Positions 38,033 through 46,328 of a stretch of 64,000 bases of DNA are shown here, piece by piece. Positions within the stretch are counted from its first letter, which is position 1. Every line of letters starts with the position of its first letter. Origin of the DNA: Planctomycetota bacterium. GTDB taxonomy: Bacteria; Planctomycetota; B15-G4. The notes under the pieces are model-generated. The model searched no databases and was not told the origin of the DNA. It worked only from the letters and a program-made list of their open reading frames with translations. Location: positions 1 through 64,000 of the forward strand of contig JAJDEO010000063.1 in NCBI GenBank assembly GCA_029259745.1, read 5' to 3'. The translations under genes and the position numbers were made by a program.

Positions 38033-38488
38033 TCACGACAGGCGCGCGTTGACGATCGGCGAGATGCGCCGTCCGTCGGCGCGTCCCTCGACCCTGGCCA
38101 TGACGCCCTTCATGACGGCGCCCATCGCCGACTTGTCGCTCGCCCCGACCTCGAGGATCACCGAATCGACGATCACCTCGAGCTCGGCGTCAGACATGTC
38201 CGCGGGTAGATACTGCTGGATGACGCCGATCTGGAACTCTTCCTTGGCCACCAGGTCATCGCGCTTGCCCTGCTTGTAGAGCTCGATCGACTCGCGACGC
38301 GACTTCACGCCCTTGCGGATGACCTTCATCATCACCTCGTCGGGGATCCCGCCGCGGTCGAGGCCCGCGTCGATCGCCACGTTCTTGGCGTCGGACAGCA
38401 GCGTGCGCAACACCTCGAGTTCGTCCTTCTTACCGGCCTTCATGGCGGTCTTGACGTCGTCCTGAAGGCGCTCCTGCAGCGTGGTCAT
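38033..38488 (-). CDS. GatB/YqeY domain protein
   Basis: A 151-residue YqeY-family protein. It has TLQERLQDDVKTAMKAGKKD at the N-terminus, LRTLLSDAKN, the helix SRRESIELYKQGKRDDLVAKE, and QQYLPADMSDAELEVIV. The fold matches the tRNA-binding tail of GatB, but the stand-alone proteins have no established enzymatic role. It is transcribed toward the desulfurase gene, about 105 bp away, and divergently from the HEAT/cyclophilin gene. Confidence 0.92.
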   Translation of the reverse strand: MTTLQERLQDDVKTAMKAGKKDELEVLRTLLSDAKNVAIDAGLDRGGIPDEVMMKVIRKGVKSRRESIELYKQGKRDDLVAKEEFQIGVIQQYLPADMSDAELEVIVDSVILEVGASDKSAMGAVMKGVMARVEGRADGRRISPIVNARLS

Positions 38489-38685
38489 CGATCTTCAACT
38501 CGGGTGAGGAAGGTTGCGGCTCAGTGTGGGAAACAGCCGAAGATTAACAGCGACAGCGGTCTGTGCGCGACGAGCTTGTGCCGGTCACCCGCGTCGGGAT
38601 CGAGATGGTCTCGCCGGGACGACGGCCGCTCGGTGCAGAATGAACGCTGCGCCACCCGCTGTGCCCCTTCCCACGGAGCCCGCCG

Positions 38686-40755
38686 ATGCCCGCCCGCCGC
38701 CACTTCATGCGGATGACTGTCCTGACGATCGCTGCCGCTCTGGCGCTTGCCGCCTTGCCCGGCTGCGCAAGCGGATCGGAAGCCAAGTCCGACATCGGCG
38801 CCACGAAGCCGGCACTTCCGAGCCTGCCCTCGACGCCGACACCTTCCGACGTGCAAGCGCGCCCGCCGCAGCGCACCGTTCCGGCCCGTCCCCCGCACGA
38901 TCACCTCGTGGCGTTCGAGGACGACGGCTCGCTCATGGCAGGGCTGGCATCGAACGACGCCCGCACGCGCTGGCTCGCCGCGCGGGCTCTGGGTCAACTC
39001 GACGCCTCCGACTCGGCGCACGTGCTCGCGCAGCGCGCGGCGGCCGAACGCGACCCCGAAGTGCTCGCGATGATGCTCTTCTCGCTCGGGCAGTCGGGCA
39101 ACAAGAACGTCGCGAACATCTTCATCCCGATGATCAGTCATGGCGACGCGCGCGTTCGCGCCGCGGCCGTCGAAGGACTCGGCAAGACGCACGACGACAT
39201 GCACACGAGCCGCGTCATCGCGATGCTCGACGACCCGGATGCCAACGTGCGCGGCCAAGCCGCACTCGCGCTCTTCCGCTTCGACGGCCGGCGCTTCGAC
39301 CACTCGCGCCGCGCGAGCGCCTCGACGAACAAGCAGCGCGACGAAGCACTGATTCGCGTCGTGTTGCAGGACAAGGACGAGGGCGTGCGTTGGCGCGCGG
39401 CGTACACGCTCGCGAACGTGCCGATGCACGGCGTCGGGATGCACACGGCGCTGCAGCTCGCCATGAAGAACGCGTCGACGGAGACGCGCGTCTTCGCGCT
39501 CGCGGCGCTGGGACAGATCGCGGCCGATGGACACGTCAGTCAGCCGTCCGTCGATGAGTGGCTCGCGAGCAGCGACGTCGCCGTGGCAACGGCGGCCGCT
39601 GGTGCACTCGGTGCCTATGCGCCGGCCGCGCGCCTGTCGTCGATCGCACTCGAGCACGGCGTGCCGCAGGTCCGTCACCGCGCGGCCCACGAGTTGGCGA
39701 CGCGCATCGCCCCCGACAGCTCGCAGCGGCGCGGGATGGTCGACGGGCGCAACGAAGCGATCGTCGCGCTGAGCACGATCGTCGAGCGCGCGCCCGGTGG
39801 CGTCGTCGAACGGATCGCGCTCGACGCGTTGGCACGCGACGCCGGTGCGCCCGTTGCCCTCGAACGTCTTGCTACATCGGGAGACCCGCTGCATCGCGAA
39901 GCCGCGGCCATGATCCTCGCCGATGAAGACGTGTCGCTCGAGAACGCCGAGCTGCTCGACCGACTCGCGCGCGACTCGTCCGCCCGCGTGCGCGCGGCGG
40001 CCTACCCCGCGCTGACGAACCCCGACGACGTCGACGGCGAGATCCAGCGCGGCCTCGCCGACGCGCTGCGGAGTCGTGACCCGGCGCTCGTTGCCGGCGC
40101 GGCGAAGGCGGCCGCGGCACACAGCGCCAAGGGGCGTGCACATCCCGAGGTCATGCGCGCGATCGCCGACGCCGTCGCACTCACCGATGTCGACGCGTCG
40201 TTCTCGGAAGCGCGCGCCGACGTGCGCGCCGCGATGGGCCTCGAGCCGGCCACGGACGAACCCGGCGCACCGCCCGTCAGCGGCACGCGTCTCATCGATC
40301 ACATCGTCGCGCTCGATCGCGAGGCTCGCAGCGACCCCAACCCGACCGTCACCCTGTCGACGAACAAGGGCTCGGTGACGCTGCAGCTCGACCGCGTCGC
40401 CGCGCCGCTGCACGTGCGAAGCTTCCTCGAGCAAGCACGCGCGGGCGACTACGACGGCACGACGTTCCATCGCATCTTCCCCGGCTTCGTCGCCCAGGGC
40501 CTCGACCCGCTCGGCCACGGCTGGGGCACGAACGGTCGCCGCCTGCCCGACGAGTTCAACACGCGGCCCTTCGAGACCGGCACGCTCGGCATGCCGAACA
40601 ACGGCACACCTCACAGCGGCGGATGCCAGATCTTCGTGACGCACGTCCCGACGCCGCACCTCGACGGCAAGTACACGGTGTTCGGCCGCGTCACGAGCGG
40701 CATGGACGTCATCCAACGCCTCGAGACCGGCGACCGCGTGAGCAGCGTGCGGTGA
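38686..40755 (+). CDS. Lipoprotein with HEAT repeats and C-terminal cyclophilin domain
   Basis: A 689-residue fusion. A lipoprotein signal (LTIAAALALAALPGCASG) is followed by a Pro/Thr linker, then about 430 residues of HEAT-like repeats with alternating Asp-Ala-x-x-Arg-x-x-Ala patterns (SNDARTRWLAARALGQL, HGDARVRAAAVEGLGK, DPDANVRGQAALALFRF). The C-terminal ~150 residues are a cyclophilin peptidyl-prolyl isomerase: FHRIFPGFVAQGLDPLGHGW, GTLGMPNNGTPHSGGCQIFV, HLDGKYTVFGRVTSGMDVI. The catalytic Arg of FHRxxxxF is present. It probably acts as an envelope folding factor with its own protein-binding scaffold. Confidence 0.92.
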   Translation: MPARRHFMRMTVLTIAAALALAALPGCASGSEAKSDIGATKPALPSLPSTPTPSDVQARPPQRTVPARPPHDHLVAFEDDGSLMAGLASNDARTRWLAARALGQLDASDSAHVLAQRAAAERDPEVLAMMLFSLGQSGNKNVANIFIPMISHGDARVRAAAVEGLGKTHDDMHTSRVIAMLDDPDANVRGQAALALFRFDGRRFDHSRRASASTNKQRDEALIRVVLQDKDEGVRWRAAYTLANVPMHGVGMHTALQLAMKNASTETRVFALAALGQIAADGHVSQPSVDEWLASSDVAVATAAAGALGAYAPAARLSSIALEHGVPQVRHRAAHELATRIAPDSSQRRGMVDGRNEAIVALSTIVERAPGGVVERIALDALARDAGAPVALERLATSGDPLHREAAAMILADEDVSLENAELLDRLARDSSARVRAAAYPALTNPDDVDGEIQRGLADALRSRDPALVAGAAKAAAAHSAKGRAHPEVMRAIADAVALTDVDASFSEARADVRAAMGLEPATDEPGAPPVSGTRLIDHIVALDREARSDPNPTVTLSTNKGSVTLQLDRVAAPLHVRSFLEQARAGDYDGTTFHRIFPGFVAQGLDPLGHGWGTNGRRLPDEFNTRPFETGTLGMPNNGTPHSGGCQIFVTHVPTPHLDGKYTVFGRVTSGMDVIQRLETGDRVSSVR

Positions 40756-40818
40756 GCCGGGCTGGGGCGGCCAGGCACTGTGCTCGACGACGCTGCACCT
40801 CGAGCATCGACACCGCAA

Positions 40819-40837
40819 CTCGTCCCTCTCGGACGAG
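40819..40837. terminator. 7-bp hairpin between convergent genes
   Basis: CTCGTCC (40819-40825) pairs with GGACGAG (40831-40837). It lies between the stops of the cyclophilin gene and the convergent TlpA-like gene. A weak bidirectional terminator candidate; no T-run. Confidence 0.35.
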
Positions 40838-40872
40838 CGACGGCGCCAGGTCACCTCAACAAAACCGCCGCA

Positions 40873-41961
40873 CTAATCCAGCTCGGAGAGCTTCTCTTCG
40901 AGCAGCTCGAGCGAGCCGCCTCGGACGACGTTGCCTTCCGGGTCGATCAGCGCAAGCGTCGGGAACGCTTGGATGCCGAAGGTCTTGATCGTCTCGCCCG
41001 TGGCGTCGAGCAGGACGGGGAAGGGGAGATCGCGCCCGCCCCAGGCGGTCTTCGTGATGTCGACGAGCTTGGCATCGAGCTCTTCGAATGTCTTCGCGGT
41101 TCCGTCGTGGAACGCGACGATCTCGAAGTGGTCACGCTTGTCGGCGTTGGCTTCGTAGAAGTCGATCATGTGCGGCAAACTGCCGCGCGTGCAGGGGCCT
41201 CACCAGAAGCCCCAGAACTCGATGAGCAACCACTTGCCCCGGAAGTCGCCGAGTGCTGGCTTCGTGTTCCCGCCGGTGTTGCGGGCGTCGGTGACGGTCC
41301 AAGCCGGCGGCGCCTTGCCGTAGTGCTGCGCAAGGACGGTCGGTGTCATCGCGATGACGCCGCCATCGTTGTGCGCCTCGCGCTCGTCGAGCGAAATGCT
41401 CTCGAACTTGATCTGCAGATCGGACGAGTAGAGGAAGAGTTCGTAGTCACCCGTCGGACCGGCGAAACCGATCTCACCGTTGTCGCCGACCTCGAGGCGA
41501 TAGACGTCGGCGCTCGGCACGTCCCTCGAAACGGACGCGGAGAACGAGGGCTTTGTCGCGAGCCCCTCCCACGTGAGCGTTGCCGTCCACTGGATCGACT
41601 TGCGCAGCGTGACTTCGGCAGGGCGCCGTTCATCGTCGTCACTCGCGGGCGCACCCACTGCAATGCCGGTGAAGGCGCCGTTGGCCGAGCGAGCGAGGAC
41701 GCCGACTTCGCGTCCGGCGAAGTAAGACGGAACGTCGAGCGCGAACGTGCCGTCGTCGCCGGTGACGACGGGGTTCTGCGGCGTCATCGACGTCGGTGAG
41801 GACGTCCATGATCGTGCGACGGTGGCGCCCTTGATGGGACGTCCCGCCGAGTCGATCACGATGCCTGTGAGAGTGACGGGCGCGGCGGGCTCCTGCCCGA
41901 ACGCACCGGGTGAAAACCCGACGGTCGTGGCGAGGGCGGCGGCGAGGACGAGGGGTCTCAT
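40873..41961 (-). CDS. Candidate selenoprotein: exported TlpA/thioredoxin-fold protein with in-frame UGA at the first active-site Cys
   Basis: Read through one TGA (41200-41202), this frame gives 362 residues from ATG 41961. A signal peptide (LAAALATTVGFSPGAFGQ) is followed by a carboxypeptidase-regulatory-like beta domain (VTLTGIVIDSAGRPIKGATV), then a TlpA-type thioredoxin domain (~215-362). There GKWLLIEFWGFW is followed by UGA, then GPCTRGSLPHMIDFYE. Residue 254 is where TlpA proteins carry the first Cys of CxxC, and C257 is intact. Downstream the fold continues without frameshift (FPVLLDATGETIKTFG, the cis-Pro QAFPTLALIDPEG) to a TAG stop. A hairpin fitting a bacterial SECIS follows the UGA. 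I infer a selenocysteine oxidoreductase. The alternative is a nonsense mutation or base error at a Cys codon (TGC/TGT to TGA), which would make it a pseudogene. Confidence 0.75.
41172..41186 (-). promoter_or_regulatory. Putative bacterial SECIS hairpin downstream of the UGA
   Basis: On the mRNA strand, after UGA (41200-41202) there are 13 bases and then GCGGCA (41181-41186), loop GUU (41178-41180) and UGCCGC (41172-41177): a perfect 6-bp stem. The loop starts 19 nt after the UGA, with G in its first position. As I recall, bacterial SECIS elements need a short apical loop with G in the first two positions about 16-37 nt from the UGA. The stem is short, and GC-rich DNA makes chance hairpins common. 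Confidence 0.5.
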
Positions 41962-41995
41962 GGCGAGCCTCCGGTGTGTGGGGACGTCCAACGTA

Positions 41996-42571
41996 TCACG
42001 CGCGCGGAGAACGGTCGCCGAGCACGGGCACGTAGTCCTTCCACGGACCGACATCCTCGGCGTAGCGCTTCGCCATCACGCGCGCGATCTGTGCAACGTG
42101 CCCCAAGTCGTGCACGACCCACGTCGCAAGGAGCTGCGCGAGGGTGGCAGGCCCGAGCTCCGGGTGCCGTCCGCGCAGCGCGAGCTGAGCGTCCGACAGA
42201 TTCCAATCGCGCACGGTGGCGATGTTCGCGCGACGCAGCGCAGAGAACTCGTCGAGCAGCTCATCGATCGTTCGGCCCACGTTGCGCTCGCGGTGCGTGA
42301 AGCGATCGAACGTCTCGAAGGAACCCTCGTTCCCGGCGAGGATGATCCGCGCGCGCGGCACCCAGTCGGTTTCCTCACCATCGATGAGGTGTCCGACGAC
42401 ATCGAACGCGCTGAACGAAGTGCCACCTTCGTTGCGCCGCGTCCACTCGTCATCGAGCCCCGCGAGGAGCGTGCTGAGCGCGGGCGGCGTGCGCGTGAGG
42501 ACATCGAGCGACGAGGCGAGGTCGAAGGTCATGGTGCGGCGAATCGTGAGAACCGGAGAATCGTCGATCAT
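41996..42571 (-). CDS. DinB-like four-helix protein
   Basis: A 191-residue member of the DinB/YfiT metal-binding superfamily. Histidines typical of the fold are in DVVGHLIDGEETDWVPR and the C-terminal VVHDLGHVAQIARVMAKRY. These proteins include thiol-dependent S-transferases, but many have no known substrate. ATG 42571 (MIDDSPVLT) is preferred because GAGGGTGAG lies just upstream; the inner ATG at 42532 lacks such a site. It lies 34 bp upstream of the thioredoxin-fold gene on the same strand and may be co-transcribed with it. Confidence 0.85.
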   Translation of the reverse strand: MIDDSPVLTIRRTMTFDLASSLDVLTRTPPALSTLLAGLDDEWTRRNEGGTSFSAFDVVGHLIDGEETDWVPRARIILAGNEGSFETFDRFTHRERNVGRTIDELLDEFSALRRANIATVRDWNLSDAQLALRGRHPELGPATLAQLLATWVVHDLGHVAQIARVMAKRYAEDVGPWKDYVPVLGDRSPRA

Positions 42572-43108
42572 ACTCACCCTCACCGGATGATCTGCCGCGT
42601 GCGCCGAAGGCAACGATCGGCACCGTTCTCATAACTCCTTCACGTGCGTCAGAGCCCCCATGGCCATTCTCTTCGCTCTGTTGCTCACCTACGCGAAGCT
42701 CACGACGTGGGCCTGGTTGAAGGTCGGCTTGAACTTCAGGACGAGGTGACACGCCCACTGAAGGAACAGGGCTCCGGTGAGGCTCCGAAAGGCATTCTTC
42801 ACCGCGCCCTTCCCGATCAGAATCGCGAACGCAACGACGACGTCCCACGCGCGGCCGGTGATCACTTTGCACGCCCCTGCAGGCAACGAGAACCCGGCGT
42901 CTTCTCCCCGAAAACAGCCGCTCACAGCATAACGGCACACAGGCGTCGCGAAGGCTGGGACGATCTTTTCGATTTCCGTCAGAGATCTTCCCGCCAGACC
43001 GCAATCAACACCACACGTTCGGCGTGGGAGACGCGCCGCGGTGATGGAGAGACCACCGCGCTGCGGTCGCCGGACATGGCAGCTGGAGAGACTGCCCGTG
43101 GGACCGCT
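42572..43108. other. Non-coding or degenerate stretch ahead of an orphan terminator
   Basis: No convincing gene. Base composition is slightly less GC-rich than in the neighbours. On the minus strand a frame around 42689-42985 reads a hydrophobic sequence (WDVVVAFAILIGKGAVKNAF, then FLQWACHLVLKFKPTFNQAH) without a clear start. It could be a remnant. The strong plus-strand terminator that follows implies that something in this stretch is transcribed rightward. Confidence 0.3.
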
Positions 43109-43145
43109 GGGCCGCGCCACCCGATGGGCGCGGCCCGGCTTTTTT
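43109..43145 (+). terminator. Classic rho-independent terminator
   Basis: GGGCCGCGCC (43109-43118) pairs perfectly with GGCGCGGCCC (43127-43136) over an 8-nt loop, followed by GGC and six T residues. The T-run fixes the plus strand. No plus-strand gene ends within 2 kb upstream, so the transcript it ends is unidentified. Confidence 0.85.
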
Positions 43146-43285
43146 CGTTGCCGTGCACACATGCACACGTCGCCATGCACTGTCCCTTCCCCCGATCGCG
43201 CTTCTCGCGCTACTCTGTCGGGTCTTCCACGACTCGACACTTTCCGCGTGCTCCCTACGCGCGGAGACCCCTCGGAGACGCCGCA

Positions 43286-44062
43286 ATGGTGAAGGCCAAG
43301 ACCAACGATCCGTTCCGCCTCGACGACAAGGTCGCACTGATCACCGGTGCCGGTCGCGGGCTCGGACGCGCGATGGCCATCGCGTTGGCCCATGCCGGAG
43401 CCGACTCCGTCTTGGTGGCACGCCGGAAGGACGACCTCGACGAGACAGCCAAGGCCGTCAAGAAGGCGGGGCGCAAGGCGATCGTCGCTCCGGGTGACGT
43501 CACGGACGCTTCGGTCGCGCCTCAGGCCGTTGCCGCTGCGATCCGCGAGTTCGGACGCATCGACATCCTCATCAACAACGCCGGCATGTATCACATGCAA
43601 GCCATCGAGGAGACCGACGCCGACAACTGGCGCGCCGTGCTCGAGGTCAACCTGATGGGCCCGTTCCGCTTCGCCAAGGCCTGCGGCGAGCACTTCAAGG
43701 CGCAGAAGAGCGGCAAGGTCATCAACATCGCGTCGGTGCTCGGCACCTTCGGCGTCGCCGAGGCGACGTCGTACTGCACCGCGAAGGCCGGCGTCATGGG
43801 CTTCACGCGCAGCCTCGCCGTCGAGTGGGCGCCGCACGGCGTCCAGGTGAACTGCATCGCGCCGGGCCTCTTCAACACCGACATGTCGGCCGGTGTGTTC
43901 GAGAACCAGGAGTTCTACGACAACGTCGTGGCGGGCATCCCGCGCGGCAAGCACGGCGAACCCGAGGAGATCGCGGGCACGGTCGTGTACCTCTGCAGCC
44001 AGGCGTCGAACCACGTCGTGGGCCAGGTGATCCACGTCGACGGCGGGGCGACGATCGCCTAG
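43286..44062 (+). CDS. SDR-family NAD(P)-dependent oxidoreductase
   Basis: A 258-residue classical short-chain dehydrogenase. The start is ATG 43286 with GGAG eight bases upstream. Cofactor motif GAGRGLGRA (TGxxxGxG type) is near residue 20. NNAG is in DILINNAGMYHM, the catalytic Ser is in INIASVLGTFG, and Y163-xxx-K167 is in SYCTAKAG. The C-terminal VIHVDGGATIA is typical of 3-oxoacyl-ACP reductase or gluconate 5-dehydrogenase-like SDRs. The substrate cannot be assigned. It lies 179 bp upstream of the tetR-efflux operon on the same strand. Confidence 0.93.
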   Translation: MVKAKTNDPFRLDDKVALITGAGRGLGRAMAIALAHAGADSVLVARRKDDLDETAKAVKKAGRKAIVAPGDVTDASVAPQAVAAAIREFGRIDILINNAGMYHMQAIEETDADNWRAVLEVNLMGPFRFAKACGEHFKAQKSGKVINIASVLGTFGVAEATSYCTAKAGVMGFTRSLAVEWAPHGVQVNCIAPGLFNTDMSAGVFENQEFYDNVVAGIPRGKHGEPEEIAGTVVYLCSQASNHVVGQVIHVDGGATIA

Positions 44063-44184
44063 CCCGGCGAGCCCGACGCGTCAGGCACCGCCCGTCCGGA
44101 GGAGTGCGTTGCCATAGCGCGCATCCGGACCCTTGCGTTGGCGTCAAACACCCCATTGAGGCCCGTGTTCGGGTGATCTGGACG

Positions 44185-44227
44185 TAATCGGCCGATTTGT
44201 TCGTTGCCGATTAGGACACGTGTCCTA
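44185..44227 (+). promoter_or_regulatory. Nested palindromic operator(s) upstream of tetR
   Basis: Three overlapping symmetric elements end 14 bp before the tetR ATG. These are a perfect 16-bp palindrome TAGGACACGTGTCCTA (44212-44227), a perfect 12-bp palindrome AATCGGCCGATT (44186-44197), and an 8-bp inverted repeat TAATCGGC/GCCGATTA (44185-44192 and 44206-44213) that bridges them. The position just before the regulator is classic for TetR autoregulation. Confidence 0.7.
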
Positions 44228-44241
44228 GATACTCTGCCGCC

Positions 44242-44877
44242 ATGTCACCCGCCACCGGCACACGCGCGCGCCTCGTTGACGCGGCGCGCGAGGAGTTCCT
44301 CGAGCACGGCTATGCCGGCACGACGTTGCGCGCTGTCGCCAAGCGTGCGGGCGTGTCGCTGAACCTCATCCACTACCACTTCGATGGCAAGGCCGCGCTG
44401 CTCGCAGACGCCGTCGTGCAGCTCATGCACGCCGGCCACAACGTCCCGGCGCGCCCCGACGACGCGCCCGACGACCCCGAAGACCTCCTGCACGCGTTCA
44501 TCGTCCGACAGGTGACGCACATGCTCGCGCAGCAGTCGGCCAGCATCATGCAGCTCGTCCTGCACGAGCTGCAGAACCCCTCGCCGATCATCGACAAGAT
44601 CGTCGAACTCGGAGCCCGACCCACCGTCGCGGCCCTCGCGAAGCTCGTCGCCGCGATCCTCCCCGACGGCACGCGCGACGACGTCGTGCGTCGCTGTTGC
44701 ATGACGATCATCGGCCAGATCACGCACTACAAGCACGGCTGGCCGATCATCAGCCGCGTGTATCCCGACCTCGAACTCGACGCGAACGAGATCGACGGCA
44801 TCGCACAGCACATCGCGCGTTTCTCCCTGGCAGGCATCCGCGCCGAACGCGATCGCCTCCTCGAGGAGGCGTCATGA
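44242..44877 (+). CDS. TetR-family transcriptional repressor of the efflux operon
   Basis: 211 residues. The N-terminal helix-turn-helix is clear: ARLVDAAREEFLEHGYAGTT, then LRAVAKRAGVSLNLIHYHFD. The larger C-terminal ligand-binding part (CCMTIIGQITHYKHGWPI) resembles the CecR/DUF1956-type regulators that control efflux genes. Its stop overlaps the ATG of the outer-membrane factor gene (ATGA), so the regulator and pump are translated together. The palindromes at 44185-44227 are the likely operator. The inducer is unknown. Confidence 0.93.
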   Translation: MSPATGTRARLVDAAREEFLEHGYAGTTLRAVAKRAGVSLNLIHYHFDGKAALLADAVVQLMHAGHNVPARPDDAPDDPEDLLHAFIVRQVTHMLAQQSASIMQLVLHELQNPSPIIDKIVELGARPTVAALAKLVAAILPDGTRDDVVRRCCMTIIGQITHYKHGWPIISRVYPDLELDANEIDGIAQHIARFSLAGIRAERDRLLEEAS

Positions 44878-46328
44878 CGACGACGATGATGTCCTGTTCG
44901 AAGGCCGCCGCTCTCGTCGCGCTGCTGCTCGCATCCTGCACGCAGGTCGGCCCGACCTACGAGCGCCCCGCAACCGACGCCGACGACGCGGTCTTCGTGC
45001 GCGGCGACAACCCGGCCGCGGCCTCGCTCGATCGCTGGTGGCTCGCCTTCGAGGATGCCACGCTGAACGACCTCGTCGAGACGGCGCTCAACCACAACCT
45101 CGACCTCGAGATCGTCGGCGCGAACCTGCTCGAAGCCGAAGCGCTCCTCCGCTCGGCGCACGGCGCGCGCCTACCGACACTCGGCGCGACGTTCGGCGCC
45201 ACGCGCTCGACGGCCCCGGGCGGCAACGGCCCCTTCGCGAGCGGCAACCGCACCTACGCCACGGCGTTCGAGCCCGGGCTCGTCGTCGGCTGGGAAGCCG
45301 ATCTCTTCGGACAACTGCGTCGCTCGGAACGCGCGGCCTTCGCCGAAGTGCTCGCGAGCGCCAACGATCGCGACGCTGTCGTCCACGCCACCGTCGCCGC
45401 TGTCGCCCGTGCGCGCATCGTGATCTCGACGACGCTGCGCCGCATCGCGCTCTTCGACGATCTCATCCGCAGCCGCACCGACACGCTCAGCATCGTCGAA
45501 CGCCGCTTCGACCGCGGCCTGCGCAACACGTCTTCACTCGACGTCTACTCCGCGCGTGAAAATCTCTCCGCCGCGCGTGCAAATCACACGGCTCTCTTGC
45601 GCGAACTCGAGCTCGCACACAACGCGCTCTCGGTCCTCCTTGGCCGCGCACCCAGCGAGAACGTCGGCGGCATCACGCCGCTCGGACTCGTCCCACCGCA
45701 GCCGCTTCCCAGCGAAGGCACGCCGCTCGCCCTGCTCGATCGGCGCCCCGACCTGCGCGCCTCCGAGCTCAGGCTCGCCGCCGCCAACGAGCGCATCGGC
45801 ATCGCCCTCGCCGACCTCTATCCCTCGCTTCGGCTGAGCGCCGCGGCAGCATGGAGCGAGGACGAGCTGAGCGACCTCTTCAACATCAACGAAGTCTTCG
45901 CGAACATCGCCGGCGATCTCTTCTGGCGTCTCTACGAAGGCGGACGTCTCGACGCAGCCGTCGACGTCGCCGAGGCGCGCTTCGCCGCACTGACCGCCGA
46001 CTACCGCCAACGCGTGCTGCGCGCGATGCGTGATGTCGGAGATGCGCTCGTTGCCGAACGCCGCACGTCCGAACGCGTCGCACAGCTGGAGACGCGTACC
46101 GAAGCGGCACGGATCGCCGAGTCACTCGCCCGCGAGCGCTATGCGAAGGGACTCGAAAGCGTGCTCTTCGTGCTCGAGAGCGAACGGTTGCGTCAGGTCG
46201 CTGAAGATCTCCTCATCCTCGAGCGCGGAGCCCTCTGGACTTCGCACGTCGACCTCGCCCTGGCACTCGGCGGCAGTTGGATCGACGACAGCGTCGAACC
46301 GAACGCCGAATCGGAAGGTGCACCATGA
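44874..46328 (+). CDS. NodT-family outer-membrane efflux lipoprotein
   Basis: The TolC-like exit duct of a tripartite RND pump. 484 residues from ATG 44874, which has GAGGAGG just upstream. The lipoprotein signal ends at LLLASCTQVGPTYERP, the usual NodT/OprM pattern where a Cys is followed by xxVGPxYxxP. Two OEP repeats of long helices and short strands follow; LDRRPDLRASELRLAAANERIG is the standard repeat-2 signature. The gene overlaps tetR and the adaptor gene by 4 bp each. Confidence 0.94.
   Translation: MTTTMMSCSKAAALVALLLASCTQVGPTYERPATDADDAVFVRGDNPAAASLDRWWLAFEDATLNDLVETALNHNLDLEIVGANLLEAEALLRSAHGARLPTLGATFGATRSTAPGGNGPFASGNRTYATAFEPGLVVGWEADLFGQLRRSERAAFAEVLASANDRDAVVHATVAAVARARIVISTTLRRIALFDDLIRSRTDTLSIVERRFDRGLRNTSSLDVYSARENLSAARANHTALLRELELAHNALSVLLGRAPSENVGGITPLGLVPPQPLPSEGTPLALLDRRPDLRASELRLAAANERIGIALADLYPSLRLSAAAAWSEDELSDLFNINEVFANIAGDLFWRLYEGGRLDAAVDVAEARFAALTADYRQRVLRAMRDVGDALVAERRTSERVAQLETRTEAARIAESLARERYAKGLESVLFVLESERLRQVAEDLLILERGALWTSHVDLALALGGSWIDDSVEPNAESEGAP

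Noticed and set aside
41200-41202. Treating the TGA as a normal stop, leaving two separate genes (41200-41961 and 40873-41178)
   Set aside because: Both pieces are halves of one thioredoxin domain in the same frame, and the second has no credible start. A Sec codon or a point mutation explains it better.
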